From Tannerellaceae bacterium (GTDB lineage: Bacteria > Bacteroidota > Bacteroidia > Bacteroidales > Tannerellaceae): a DNA stretch of 11,426 nucleotides. The position numbers were made by a program, and so were the translations under genes. Shown here one piece after another: positions 1 through 7,369 of the stretch. The notes beneath the pieces were generated by a model. It saw nothing but the letters and a program-made list of their open reading frames with translations, ran no database searches and was not told the DNA's origin. Every line of letters begins with the position of its first letter. Positions within the stretch are counted from its first letter, which is position 1. Location of the stretch: the NCBI GenBank assembly GCA_031284275.1, contig JAITAD010000004.1:1-11426 (forward strand). Direction: 5' to 3'.

Positions 1-525
1 TCAGAGTTCGCAGAGGCCTTCGGGGATGTGGGCGGTAAGGGTGCGGGCGGTATCGTCAGATGATAGGATGAGCGCTGCGGCGGCAGGGAAAAGGAATGTT
101 CGCTCGCCGGTGTCCACAAGCAGAAGGGTGTTTTCCGTACTTTCATCTACGTCGATAACCCTTCCCACAGCCGTTCCTGCCGTATCGCAAAGGGTATAAC
201 CTGTCCAAGGGTGTCCTGCCGATAGGAAGCGGGGGGGAGGCGTTCCTGCTTTACGTATCACACCTGCTTCGCAGAAGCATAAGCGTTCCGCCTGTTCCCG
301 CGAATCCACCCCTTCCAGTTTCACGAGTATCGAACGGTTACCCCGCTTACGTTCTCTTTCCACGAAAAAAGGCACCATTATCCCCTCTATTCGGCAAATG
401 ATCATGCCTTCAGCCTGTTCCCACAGCCTCAGGGCATCGCCCTCGAACTGCAAGAGCAGTTCGCCGGATATGCCGTGAGTCTTTGTAAAACGGCCGAAAA
501 TCGTTACTTCGTTCTCCTGTATCAT
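1..525 (-). CDS. rimM: Ribosome maturation factor RimM
   Basis: RimM binds ribosomal protein S19 and helps mature the 16S rRNA 3' domain during assembly of the 30S subunit in the cytoplasm. The 174-residue protein has the family's N-terminal signature GRFTKTHGISGEL at residues 11-23 and the conserved segment LEGVDSREQAERL in the N-terminal barrel. A PRC-barrel-like C-terminal half follows from about residue 100, with the hydrophobic core NTLLLVD and FLFPAA. Length is normal for the family and the gene is complete, with its stop exactly at the window edge. The start ATG lies 12 bases after the stop of the permease gene, so rimM is probably the last visible gene of the minus-strand operon. Nothing in the sequence is odd. 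Confidence 0.95.
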   Translation of the reverse strand: MIQENEVTIFGRFTKTHGISGELLLQFEGDALRLWEQAEGMIICRIEGIMVPFFVERERKRGNRSILVKLEGVDSREQAERLCFCEAGVIRKAGTPPPRFLSAGHPWTGYTLCDTAGTAVGRVIDVDESTENTLLLVDTGERTFLFPAAAALILSSDDTARTLTAHIPEGLCEL

Positions 526-537
526 CGCAGCGGTCGG

Positions 538-1623
538 TTAGCGGGGGGCACGGAGGTAAAGGGCGAAAGCTATGAGGGCATAGAGGATATTGGGCAGCCA
601 TGCGGCGACGAGAGGAGTGACGCCTCCATTGACGGCAAAAGAAGTGGAAAGGGTTGTGAAAAGGATGTAGGAAAAGCTCAAGGCGATGCCGATACCGATG
701 TTCAGCCCCATGCCGCCTTTCACCTTGCGGGAAGACAGGCTCACGCCGATAGTGGTAAGGATGAACGAGGCCATGATACCGGCAAACCGTTTGTGGTACT
801 CGATTTCGAAAGTCTGGATATTGGCGATACCCCGACGCTGTTGGCGTTGGATGTAGTCGGCGAGTTGAGGGGTGGTGAGGGTTTCGCAGTCATTGACGGA
901 GATGAGGAAATCGGAAGGTTGGATGGAAAGGAAAGTATCGCAACGCGAGCCATGGGTGATACGTTCGTGCATACCGTCGAAATTGCGGATGGCATAGTCC
1001 ATGATCGTCCATCGGTAGAGAGAGTCATACTTGATGGAGTTGGCCGTGAGACGTGAGACGAGTTTTTTGTCCTGAAAATGTTCGAGTGAGAAACGATAAC
1101 CCATACCGGCTATGGCGTCGTAACGGTCGAAATAGGCGATGACGCCCGGTTCGGTCTCTATCTGCACATGGCTGGCGTTACTCACCTTCTTGTTGCGGAT
1201 ATAGGTATTCTGGAACTCGATACGCGACTTGTTGGCCGGCGGGATGACATAAGCATTGAGTAAAAACGTAGCCAACGCAATGAGGGCGGCAGAGAAGAGG
1301 TAGGGCGCCATGAGACGCCTGAAGCTCACTCCGCCGGCAAGCATGGCGATAATCTCGGAACGGTCGGCCAGACGCGAGGTGAAGAAGATGACGGCGATGA
1401 ACGTAAAGAGCGGGCTGAAGAGGTTGGCGAAATAGGGGATGAAGTTGAGATAGTAATCAACGACGATGGCGCGCAGGGGAACGTCAGGGTTGAGGAACTT
1501 GTCGATCTTTTCGTTGATGTCGAAGACGATGGAAATGGCCAGTATCAGGGCGATAGCGAAGAGATAGGTGCCGATGAACTGCCGAACGATGTAACGGTCT
1601 ATCTGCTTGACATGGAGATTCAT
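538..1623 (-). CDS. LptF/LptG-family (YjgP/YjgQ) lipopolysaccharide export permease
   Basis: This 361-residue inner-membrane protein belongs to the LptF/LptG family, which with LptB forms the ABC transporter that extracts lipopolysaccharide from the inner membrane and passes it to LptC/LptA. The layout fits. There are about three membrane segments near residues 15-35, 57-82 and 103-125, then a long polar periplasmic region, then three more segments in the last 100 residues. The N-terminal IDRYIVRQFIGTYLFAI and the segment LADRSEIIAMLAGGVSFRRLM are typical of the family; the latter is the cytoplasmic coupling region. Bacteroidetes carry more than one family member, and I cannot tell LptF from LptG here, so no symbol is given. 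It lies 3 bases after tgt, a pairing I recall as common in Bacteroidetes. The start is at the end of the tgt stop. Confidence 0.9.
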   Translation of the reverse strand: MNLHVKQIDRYIVRQFIGTYLFAIALILAISIVFDINEKIDKFLNPDVPLRAIVVDYYLNFIPYFANLFSPLFTFIAVIFFTSRLADRSEIIAMLAGGVSFRRLMAPYLFSAALIALATFLLNAYVIPPANKSRIEFQNTYIRNKKVSNASHVQIETEPGVIAYFDRYDAIAGMGYRFSLEHFQDKKLVSRLTANSIKYDSLYRWTIMDYAIRNFDGMHERITHGSRCDTFLSIQPSDFLISVNDCETLTTPQLADYIQRQQRRGIANIQTFEIEYHKRFAGIMASFILTTIGVSLSSRKVKGGMGLNIGIGIALSFSYILFTTLSTSFAVNGGVTPLVAAWLPNILYALIAFALYLRAPR

Positions 1624-1626
1624 CGG

Positions 1627-2757
1627 TCAGAGGCGGTTACTGAGTTGTTCCGTCATGCGGCGTTTCCAGAGCGTAAAGTCACCGTCGGCGATGTGACGGC
1701 GTGCCTCCTCCATAAGGCGGCAGTAAAAGGCAAGGTTATGCAGAGAGGCGATATGCAAGGCCAGATATTCGCCGGTGCGGAAGAGATGGTGCAGATAAGC
1801 GCGGCTGTACTGTGTATCGACGAACGAATGGGCGTCGGGGTCGACAGGCGAAAAATCGTCCTGCCACTTGCGGTTTCGCATGTTCATGACTCCCATGCGG
1901 GTAAAGAGTTGTCCGTTGCGACCGTTACGGGTGGGGAGGATACAATCGAACATATCGATGCCGCGCTCAATACCTTCCAACAGATTGATGGGCGTACCGA
2001 CACCCATGAGGTAACGGGGGCGGTCTTTGGGCAGTATCTCGTTCACTACTTCTATCATTTCGTACATCGTCTCGGCCGGTTCGCCTACGGAGAGGCCACC
2101 GATAGCGTTTCCGTCGGCGCCGTATTCGGCGACACATTCGGCGGCTCGTCGCCGCAAATCGGCATAGACGCCCCCCTGTACGATGGGAAAGAACGTCTGG
2201 GCGTAGCCGTAACGGTCGGACGTCTCCCAAAAACGGGTAAAGCAACGTTCCAGCCAATGCTCCGTGAGCGACAGCGAACGCAAGGTATAGGAACGGTCGG
2301 CATCACCGGGACAACACTCGTCGAAAGCCATCAGGATATCGGCGCCTATCGCCCGTTGTATGTCGATGACCTTTTCGGGAGAAAAAAGATGGGTAGACCC
2401 ATCTATATGGGAACGGAAGACAGCCCCTTCCGCCGTGAGGTGACGGTTAGCGGCCAGAGAAAAGACCTGAAATCCTCCGCTGTCGGTCAGGATGGGGCGG
2501 TCCCATCCGTTGAAGCGATGTAGACCCCCGGCCTGTGCGAAGACGGACGTACCCGGGCGCAGGTAAAGGTGATACGTGTTACCGAGTATGATTTGGGCGC
2601 GTGTATCCGTTTTCAGTTCGGAGATATGCACCGTCTTGACGGCCGCCTGCGTCCCCACGGGCATGAAAACAGGCGTCTCTATATCCCCGTGCGCCGTACG
2701 GATGACCCCTGTCCGGGCATTCGAAGCAGGGTCTCTGTGACGTATCTCGAAATCCAT
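1627..2757 (-). CDS. tgt: tRNA guanine(34) transglycosylase (queuine/preQ1 exchange)
   Basis: Tgt swaps guanine 34 for preQ1 in tRNAs with GUN anticodons (Tyr, His, Asn, Asp), the step that commits to queuosine. The 376-residue protein is full length. The base-recognition motif TDSGGFQ is present with D92, matching the E. coli general acid/base D89. The segment MFDCILPTRNGRNG carries D271 as the expected nucleophile. VQGG at 193-196 and GGLSVGE at 220-226 line the substrate pocket. The structural zinc site is unusual: the three cysteines of the family's CxCxxC motif are replaced by A309, S311 and D314, while the fourth ligand, H340, and the flanking YSRAYLHHL are kept. Both catalytic aspartates remain, so the enzyme is probably active. 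It starts 1 base after the M23 peptidase stop, which suggests translational coupling. Confidence 0.96.
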   Translation of the reverse strand: MDFEIRHRDPASNARTGVIRTAHGDIETPVFMPVGTQAAVKTVHISELKTDTRAQIILGNTYHLYLRPGTSVFAQAGGLHRFNGWDRPILTDSGGFQVFSLAANRHLTAEGAVFRSHIDGSTHLFSPEKVIDIQRAIGADILMAFDECCPGDADRSYTLRSLSLTEHWLERCFTRFWETSDRYGYAQTFFPIVQGGVYADLRRRAAECVAEYGADGNAIGGLSVGEPAETMYEMIEVVNEILPKDRPRYLMGVGTPINLLEGIERGIDMFDCILPTRNGRNGQLFTRMGVMNMRNRKWQDDFSPVDPDAHSFVDTQYSRAYLHHLFRTGEYLALHIASLHNLAFYCRLMEEARRHIADGDFTLWKRRMTEQLSNRL

Positions 2758-2758
2758 C

Positions 2759-3745
2759 TCAACTGCCTGCCACGAGCAGCATACGGCCTGCGCGGAGGAT
2801 GGTGGTTGTGCGTATGCCGTTAAGTTCGCAGAGGCGGGCTACGGTAGTTCCGTAGCGGCGGGCGACAGCGCTAAGGGTATCGCCGTCACGGAGACGGTGG
2901 TAGACAGGGTCGGAGGCGGATGCCACGCCTTCCTTCACGCGGGCGATCGGGCTGCGGTAGACATAGATATCGTTATGGGGAGCGCCGTTTTCAAAGTCGA
3001 TGATCGCCTCCGGATTGATGGCCTGTCCCATGAAACGGGTCTCGAAATGGAGGTGAGAACCGGTAGCGCGTCCCGTCCGGCCACCCAGAGCGATGGGTGT
3101 ACCGGCACGGACGATATCGTTCTCGCCGGCAAAGACTTTGGAGAGGTGGCCGTAGACCGTTTCCAAACCGTTGGGATGACGGATGACGAGATAGTGGCCG
3201 TAACCACGGCGTTCAAAACCGCGTATGCGCACTTTCCCGTCGAAAGCCACACGAACGGTGTCTCCCGTTGCCAGACGAAGGTCTATCCCGCTGTGCATCC
3301 GACGGCGACGGGGGCCGAAGCGGGAAGAGATACTCACTCTGTCTACGGGGAGGACAAAACCGGAACAATCCACCTCGTACCGCTCGGGGAGCGTTATCGA
3401 GCGTTTCAGAAAGGGATTGACGTAACGGTTCTCCCAAATGGAACCATACAACTCATCGGCAGGGTACATCAGGGACTCGGCGACGGCCAAATCGGCACGG
3501 TCGTTCGCATCCATCAGTTTCTGTACGTGTACCTCTTCTTTGGTTTCGATGTGATCGGCCATCAAAGCGTTCACCTGCCGTTCGATACGCCCCGTAGGGA
3601 GGGACGACTGTTGGGCTGCCGACAGCGCCGGAAACAGCAGCAGGACGGCTGTGGAGAGAGGTAACACCTCTATTGCGACAATGTGCTTAAACGCATCAGT
3701 AAAGATGTTCGGGAATATTGTAGGTGAATCTTTCTCTTTTCTCAT
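2759..3745 (-). CDS. Secreted M23-family murein peptidase with C-terminal LysM domain
   Basis: This 328-residue protein is predicted to act on peptidoglycan in the periplasm. A basic N-terminus is followed by a hydrophobic stretch at about residues 22-43 ending in SAAQQ, read as a cleavable signal peptide. The LytM/M23 zinc-peptidase domain covers about residues 120-245 and has the full motif set: H151 and D155 (HSGID), H200 (YGHL) and the HLH motif with H231 and H233. All residues needed for catalysis are therefore present, unlike the degenerate regulators of the EnvC/NlpD type. A LysM glycan-binding domain occupies about residues 282-328 (RDGDTLSAVARRYG). The start lies 1 base after the dcp stop and the end 1 base before tgt, so it is tightly packed in the operon. 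The exact cleavage bond (endopeptidase or amidase helper) cannot be read from the sequence. Confidence 0.93.
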   Translation of the reverse strand: MRKEKDSPTIFPNIFTDAFKHIVAIEVLPLSTAVLLLFPALSAAQQSSLPTGRIERQVNALMADHIETKEEVHVQKLMDANDRADLAVAESLMYPADELYGSIWENRYVNPFLKRSITLPERYEVDCSGFVLPVDRVSISSRFGPRRRRMHSGIDLRLATGDTVRVAFDGKVRIRGFERRGYGHYLVIRHPNGLETVYGHLSKVFAGENDIVRAGTPIALGGRTGRATGSHLHFETRFMGQAINPEAIIDFENGAPHNDIYVYRSPIARVKEGVASASDPVYHRLRDGDTLSAVARRYGTTVARLCELNGIRTTTILRAGRMLLVAGS

Positions 3746-3746
3746 G

Positions 3747-5864
3747 TCAATTTTCTATAAGTCCCCGATTCCTCAGCAAGGGCGTCGTACCGGGTTCCTT
3801 GCCGCGGAAGTTTACGTACATATCCATCGCATCGTCTATGCCGCCGGGGGTGAGCACATAACGACGGAAGCGATCGGCTGTTTCGGCATGGAACAGGTCG
3901 CCTGTTTCCTTAAAAGCCTCGAAGGCGTCGGCGTCAAGCACTTCTGCCCAGATATAGCTGTAATAGCCGGCGGTGTAACCTCCGCCCATGGTGTGGTTGA
4001 AATAGGTACTCCGGTAACGGGACGGTATCTGCCGAAGCAATCCGCGCGCCGTCAGCACGCTGTCTTCGAAAGCGGAGACGTCGAAGTCGGCTGCCGGCGA
4101 CTCTTTGAGGACGTGAAAGTCCATGTCAAGGAATGAAGCGGCCAGATATTCTACCGTAGCGAAGCCCTGTCCGTACTTGCCGCTCTTCTTCAATTTCTCG
4201 ATCAGGTCGGCGGGAATCGTCTCACCCGTACGGTAATGTTTGGCATAGACCGCCAAGACCTCCGGCTCCGTCACCCAATGTTCCATCACCTGCGAGGGGA
4301 GCTCTACGAAGTCGCGGGGGACGCTGCTTATCCCATAATAGTGCACGTCGCGGAAGAGGCTGTGCAGTCCGTGACCGAACTCGTGGAAAAGCGTCTCGGC
4401 TTCGTCGGCGCTCAGGAGCGCCGGCTCTCCGGCGGCGGGACGACTGAAATTGCAGACTATGGTCACTACCGGACCTGTGCGTTTCCCGTCCTCATAAGTC
4501 TGCGAACGGTAACTGCCGCACCATGCGCCGCCCCGTTTGCCCGGACGGGGGAAATAGTCCATGTAAAGGATGCCCAGACTCGTACCGTCCTTATCTTTAC
4601 ATTCAAAAGCTTCAGCTTCGAGATGCGGCAGAGGGATATTATCCAATTTCGTGAAAGACACGCCGTAGAGCTTGCCGGCGACGTAAAAAGCGCCCTGACG
4701 CACGTTCTCCAATTGCAGGTAGGGACGTATTTCATTCTCGTCGAAAGCGAAACGCGCTTTGCGCGCCTTGTCCGCATAGTAACGCCAATCCCATCCTTCA
4801 GCCTTGAAACTGTTACCTTCCTTGACTATCTCGGCCTCTATGTCGGCAAGCTCGGCTTTCGCCTTGGCGAGAGCGGGAGGCCATACCTCGTTCAGCAGGC
4901 GGTAGACGTTGTCCGACGTCTTTGCCATCCTGTCTTCGAGGACGAAGTCGGCATAAGTAGCGTAACCCAACAACTGCGCTTTTTCGAGGCGTTTGGCTAC
5001 CAGCGAACGTACCACTTCGCTATTGTCCGCATCGTTACCGTTGCAACCCCTCCGCGTGTAACCCCAAAACATCGACTCGCGCAGATCCCGTTTCTCGGAA
5101 TATTGCAGGAAAGGCATGATGCTCGGATTGTGGAGCGTGAAGACCCATTTACCTGTCTCCCCCACTTTATCGGCGGCATCTGCCGCATTGGCGATGAGGT
5201 CTGCCGGCAGACCGGCCAAATCCTCTTCCCTGTCGATGACCAGCCGGAAGCTGTTCGTCTCTTTGAGCATGTTCTGCCCGAAAGTCAGTTGCAAGAGGTC
5301 TATCTCGCTATTTAGCTGCCGCAAGCGTTCCTGTTTGTCGGTCGGCAGGTCTGCGCCTCCGCGCACGAACCCTTTATAGGTTTCTTCCAACAGTTTGGCC
5401 TCCTCCTTATCCAACCCTATGGCGTCCCGTTGTTTGTAGATGGTCTTCACCCGCCTGAAGAGGACAGGGTTGAGGCGGATATCGTCCCTGTGTTTGGATA
5501 ACAGGGGCGACAGCTCGCGGCTCAGGGCTTCCATATCCTCGTTCGTGTCGGCGCTGTTCAAACCCGAAAACACCAACTGGACAGACATCAGCAGACGGCC
5601 GCTCTTATCCAGTGGCGCTATCGTGTTGGCGAAAGTCGGTTCTTCCGTATTGGTGCAGATGGCTTCGATGTCACTCATCTGCTCTGCCATGCCTTGCAGG
5701 AAAGCGGGCTTGTAATGTTCGAGGCGGATATCTTGAAAGGGAGGAACCCCGAAAGGTGTGTCGTAAGCTTCCAGAAAAGGGTTTTGACCTTCTTTGTTCA
5801 TATGACACTGCACGCAGGTGCCTGCTGCCAAGGCTGTTCCCAAAACCGCCACCATCGCTTTCAT
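3747..5864 (-). CDS. dcp: Exported M3-family oligopeptidase (peptidyl-dipeptidase Dcp-like)
   Basis: This is a zinc metallopeptidase of family M3 that removes dipeptides or short pieces from peptides. The HEFGH motif is at residues 494-498 (H494, E495, H498) and the third ligand is probably E521 in PRDFVELPSQ. The gap from H494 to E521 is two residues shorter than in E. coli Dcp as I recall it. The opening NPFLEAYDTPFGVPPF and the C-terminal HTMGGGYTAGYYSYIWAEVLDADAF are typical of Bacteroidetes members. I chose the ATG at 5864 (705 residues). A longer frame reaches 5966, but it would run across the TACCTTTG box and bury the signal MKAMVAVLGTALAAGTC. Cysteines 17 and 20 are candidate lipidation sites, though neither has a clean lipobox. 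This is probably the first gene of the operon, with the M23 peptidase gene 1 base downstream. Confidence 0.92.
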   Translation of the reverse strand: MKAMVAVLGTALAAGTCVQCHMNKEGQNPFLEAYDTPFGVPPFQDIRLEHYKPAFLQGMAEQMSDIEAICTNTEEPTFANTIAPLDKSGRLLMSVQLVFSGLNSADTNEDMEALSRELSPLLSKHRDDIRLNPVLFRRVKTIYKQRDAIGLDKEEAKLLEETYKGFVRGGADLPTDKQERLRQLNSEIDLLQLTFGQNMLKETNSFRLVIDREEDLAGLPADLIANAADAADKVGETGKWVFTLHNPSIMPFLQYSEKRDLRESMFWGYTRRGCNGNDADNSEVVRSLVAKRLEKAQLLGYATYADFVLEDRMAKTSDNVYRLLNEVWPPALAKAKAELADIEAEIVKEGNSFKAEGWDWRYYADKARKARFAFDENEIRPYLQLENVRQGAFYVAGKLYGVSFTKLDNIPLPHLEAEAFECKDKDGTSLGILYMDYFPRPGKRGGAWCGSYRSQTYEDGKRTGPVVTIVCNFSRPAAGEPALLSADEAETLFHEFGHGLHSLFRDVHYYGISSVPRDFVELPSQVMEHWVTEPEVLAVYAKHYRTGETIPADLIEKLKKSGKYGQGFATVEYLAASFLDMDFHVLKESPAADFDVSAFEDSVLTARGLLRQIPSRYRSTYFNHTMGGGYTAGYYSYIWAEVLDADAFEAFKETGDLFHAETADRFRRYVLTPGGIDDAMDMYVNFRGKEPGTTPLLRNRGLIEN

Positions 5865-5891
5865 TTCCCGTTTCCCATTATGCTGCCTGAA

Positions 5892-5921
5892 CGCTGTTTT
5901 GAGGATTTCCCCAAAACAGCG
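5892..5921. repeat. Perfect 10-bp inverted repeat in the dcp leader
   Basis: The arms CGCTGTTTTG (5892-5901) and CAAAACAGCG (5912-5921) are perfect complements separated by 10 bases. The repeat begins directly after the TACCTTTG box read on the minus strand, so it would cover the expected transcription start. It could be an operator or a 5' hairpin in the dcp mRNA. It has no following T-run in either direction, so it does not look like a terminator. Confidence 0.7.
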
Positions 5922-5929
5922 CAAAGGTA
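5922..5929 (-). promoter_or_regulatory. Candidate Bacteroidales -7 box for the dcp operon
   Basis: Read on the minus strand this is TACCTTTG followed by CGC, an exact match to the Bacteroidales -7 consensus TAnnTTTG. It lies 57 bases before the chosen dcp ATG. No TTG is found 19-21 bases upstream, so the -33 element is missing or weak and the promoter may need an activator. The assignment supports the shorter dcp start. Confidence 0.5.
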
Positions 5930-5936
5930 ATCTATA

Positions 5937-5985
5937 TCTTCGTAATTCCTCATCTTTATTCCCCATTTAATGAATATTACGAAGA
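5937..5985. repeat. 10-bp inverted repeat upstream of the dcp promoter box
   Basis: The arms TCTTCGTAAT (5937-5946) and ATTACGAAGA (5976-5985) match perfectly across a 29-base spacer. The repeat lies just upstream of the TACCTTTG box and after the lipoprotein stop at 6002. The wide spacer and lack of a T-run argue against an intrinsic terminator for the lipoprotein gene. A two-site binding position for a regulator is possible, but this is inference. Confidence 0.55.
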
Positions 5986-6001
5986 GCGGAAACGGTGGAA
6001 A

Positions 6002-7093
6002 CTATTTCCAGATGCGGAAACCGTGCAGTTTGGTTTTAGCCGTCGGATGTGCCGAACGGATACGGAATGTGACGTCGGAGGGGACTTCGGGGAGCGGGAC
6101 ACGCAGGTATTTCCCGATGCCTGCGTAACGGTCGGTAACATAGTGGGTGATGACTTGGAACTCGCCGTCCCCGATGCGACAGGATATCTCATGGTCGCAG
6201 CGCATACCGTTGGACGAGAACCACAACTCGGCAAGCGCCACGGCGGGAAACGGGCCGAAGGTCAGCGTAGCGTCTGAAGCGGCAGGCAGGCCGATGTATC
6301 CGGCAGTAAGTTCGGTGACGAGCGAGTTATCCCCGTGGTGGTTATCCCCTGTGGGATCGACGTCGGCATTGACGAGGTCGTAGAGGACGTCAAAGTCGCC
6401 GTAACGGACGGTTTGGCTGAGCGTTGCGGGAAACTCCTGTAGCGGCCAGACATCGGGGTCGTCGAACTGCTCCTCGGCAATCACGACAGATCCTTCGGGC
6501 AACCCCTCCCCGTAGGCGGCGAGGCGATGGAGAGCGAGAGGTTCACCGACTATCTCCGCCTCGATCCGCAGCCGCACGTTGGAGAGGTTGACGGCGACGA
6601 AATGTGTCGCCACGGCAACGACCTCATCGGGGAGAACGACGTCGGGGAGAGACGTGTAGGGGCCGTCGTTCACCGAAGCGAAGATATGCAGCGTGGCGGA
6701 GATATCGACCGGCTCATAGGCGAATGCGAGGCTGGAAACGTAAGGGATGTAACCGGCGTTGTCGGGATTGCCGGCAAGGGTGATAACCGCCCCGTCGGCG
6801 AGGTAGAGCGTAGCGTCGGCGCTCGCGAGTTTCGCCCCGCTGTATTCGAGGGTGATGGTGTCGGCGCTCATACCGTTGTGAAACGTCTCTGTGATGTTTT
6901 CATCAAAATCGAAGTCGATATCCTCCGTGATTTTGCGGAATCCCTCATCCCACATGAAAGTAAAATCCTTGTCGAGAACGGGGTGTGCTGACGGCGGAGG
7001 CGTGGCGGACGTCTGAGCGTCAATGACAGGCGTTTCGCTGTTTTCACAGGCGATGAGCGCAAGGGTTGCAAGGAAAGCGATTGTCTTTTTCAT
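6002..7093 (-). CDS. Putative lipoprotein with two related beta-sandwich domains
   Basis: I do not recognise a named family. The 363-residue protein starts with a clear type II signal, MKKTIAFLATLALIAC, with lipobox LIAC and the lipidated cysteine at position 16. A Thr/Pro/Ser-rich linker to about residue 40 follows. The rest is beta-rich and seems to hold two copies of one fold, about residues 62-195 and 203-363. Both copies have a GYI-P block (114-117 and 265-270), an A-L-F strand pattern, a (N/G)DGxx turn and a final LHxxxxY/W strand (LALHRLAAYG and KLHGFRIW). The segment VVIAEEQFDDPDVWPL resembles the start of the jelly-roll domains common in Bacteroidetes surface proteins. No catalytic motif is seen, so a binding or structural role is likeliest. 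It ends 137 bases before dcp and is divergent from ftsQ. The start is fixed by the signal peptide. Confidence 0.8.
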   Translation of the reverse strand: MKKTIAFLATLALIACENSETPVIDAQTSATPPPSAHPVLDKDFTFMWDEGFRKITEDIDFDFDENITETFHNGMSADTITLEYSGAKLASADATLYLADGAVITLAGNPDNAGYIPYVSSLAFAYEPVDISATLHIFASVNDGPYTSLPDVVLPDEVVAVATHFVAVNLSNVRLRIEAEIVGEPLALHRLAAYGEGLPEGSVVIAEEQFDDPDVWPLQEFPATLSQTVRYGDFDVLYDLVNADVDPTGDNHHGDNSLVTELTAGYIGLPAASDATLTFGPFPAVALAELWFSSNGMRCDHEISCRIGDGEFQVITHYVTDRYAGIGKYLRVPLPEVPSDVTFRIRSAHPTAKTKLHGFRIWK

Positions 7094-7114
7094 ATCCGTT
7101 TGTTTATTAAAGTG

Positions 7115-7321
7115 TTATTGTTCGTGTTGTTTACTCCATATACGGAAAACCTTCGAGTAGGACTCAAAAGTGGCAGACGGAAATGCGGTTTCCATGTCGG
7201 ACAGTAAAGATGTGCAAAATGTAATTGGACTACCCCATATAGTTAGCAAAAGTGTCCAAAACACATCGTTATACCCATTGACGAAGATATATAACGCTCC
7301 CATATCATACCTATTTACCAT
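7115..7321 (-). CDS. Possible small ORF, 68 residues, upstream of the lipoprotein gene
   Basis: This is an unrecognised candidate. The ATG lies 11 bases beyond the TACTTTTG promoter box, so the transcript would be almost leaderless. The stop is 21 bases before the lipoprotein ATG, which would put both in one transcript. The translation begins MVNRYDMGALYIFVNGYNDV and has a hydrophobic, tryptophan-containing stretch at about residues 8-40 that could be one membrane segment. The C-terminal part is polar (FRIWSKQHEQ). It uses AT-rich codons unlike its neighbours, has no evident ribosome binding site and matches no family I know. The alternative is that this is simply a leader of about 230 bases for the lipoprotein mRNA. 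Confidence 0.33.
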   Translation of the reverse strand: MVNRYDMGALYIFVNGYNDVFWTLLLTIWGSPITFCTSLLSDMETAFPSATFESYSKVFRIWSKQHEQ

Positions 7322-7332
7322 AGAAACTGCCG

Positions 7333-7362
7333 CAAAAGTATCTATATTTTTTGAACTGTCAA
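7333..7362 (-). promoter_or_regulatory. Bacteroidales-type promoter driving the small ORF and lipoprotein gene
   Basis: Read on the minus strand, TTG (7362-7360) is followed after 19 bases by TACTTTTG (7340-7333) and then CGG. This matches the Bacteroidales TTTG/TTG, 19-21 bases, TAnnTTTG arrangement in both boxes and spacing. Transcription should start near 7326. No other minus-strand promoter is visible before the lipoprotein ATG at 7093. Confidence 0.62.
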
Positions 7363-7369
7363 TAGATAC
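7338..7369. repeat. 8-bp inverted repeat bracketing the minus-strand promoter
   Basis: The arms GTATCTAT (7338-7345) and ATAGATAC (7362-7369) are perfect complements across 16 bases. One arm overlaps the first three bases of the -7 box and the other touches the -33 TTG. A protein bound to both arms would cover the core promoter, so this is a plausible operator. A cruciform or chance dyad in AT-rich DNA is the alternative. Confidence 0.5.

Noticed and set aside
1612..2523. Plus-strand frame of 303 codons opposite tgt
   Set aside because: It is antisense to a complete and well-conserved tgt and shows no recognisable domain; it is a shadow frame.
5865..5966. Longer dcp start at 5966
   Set aside because: It would run across the TACCTTTG promoter box and place 34 charged residues before the export signal.
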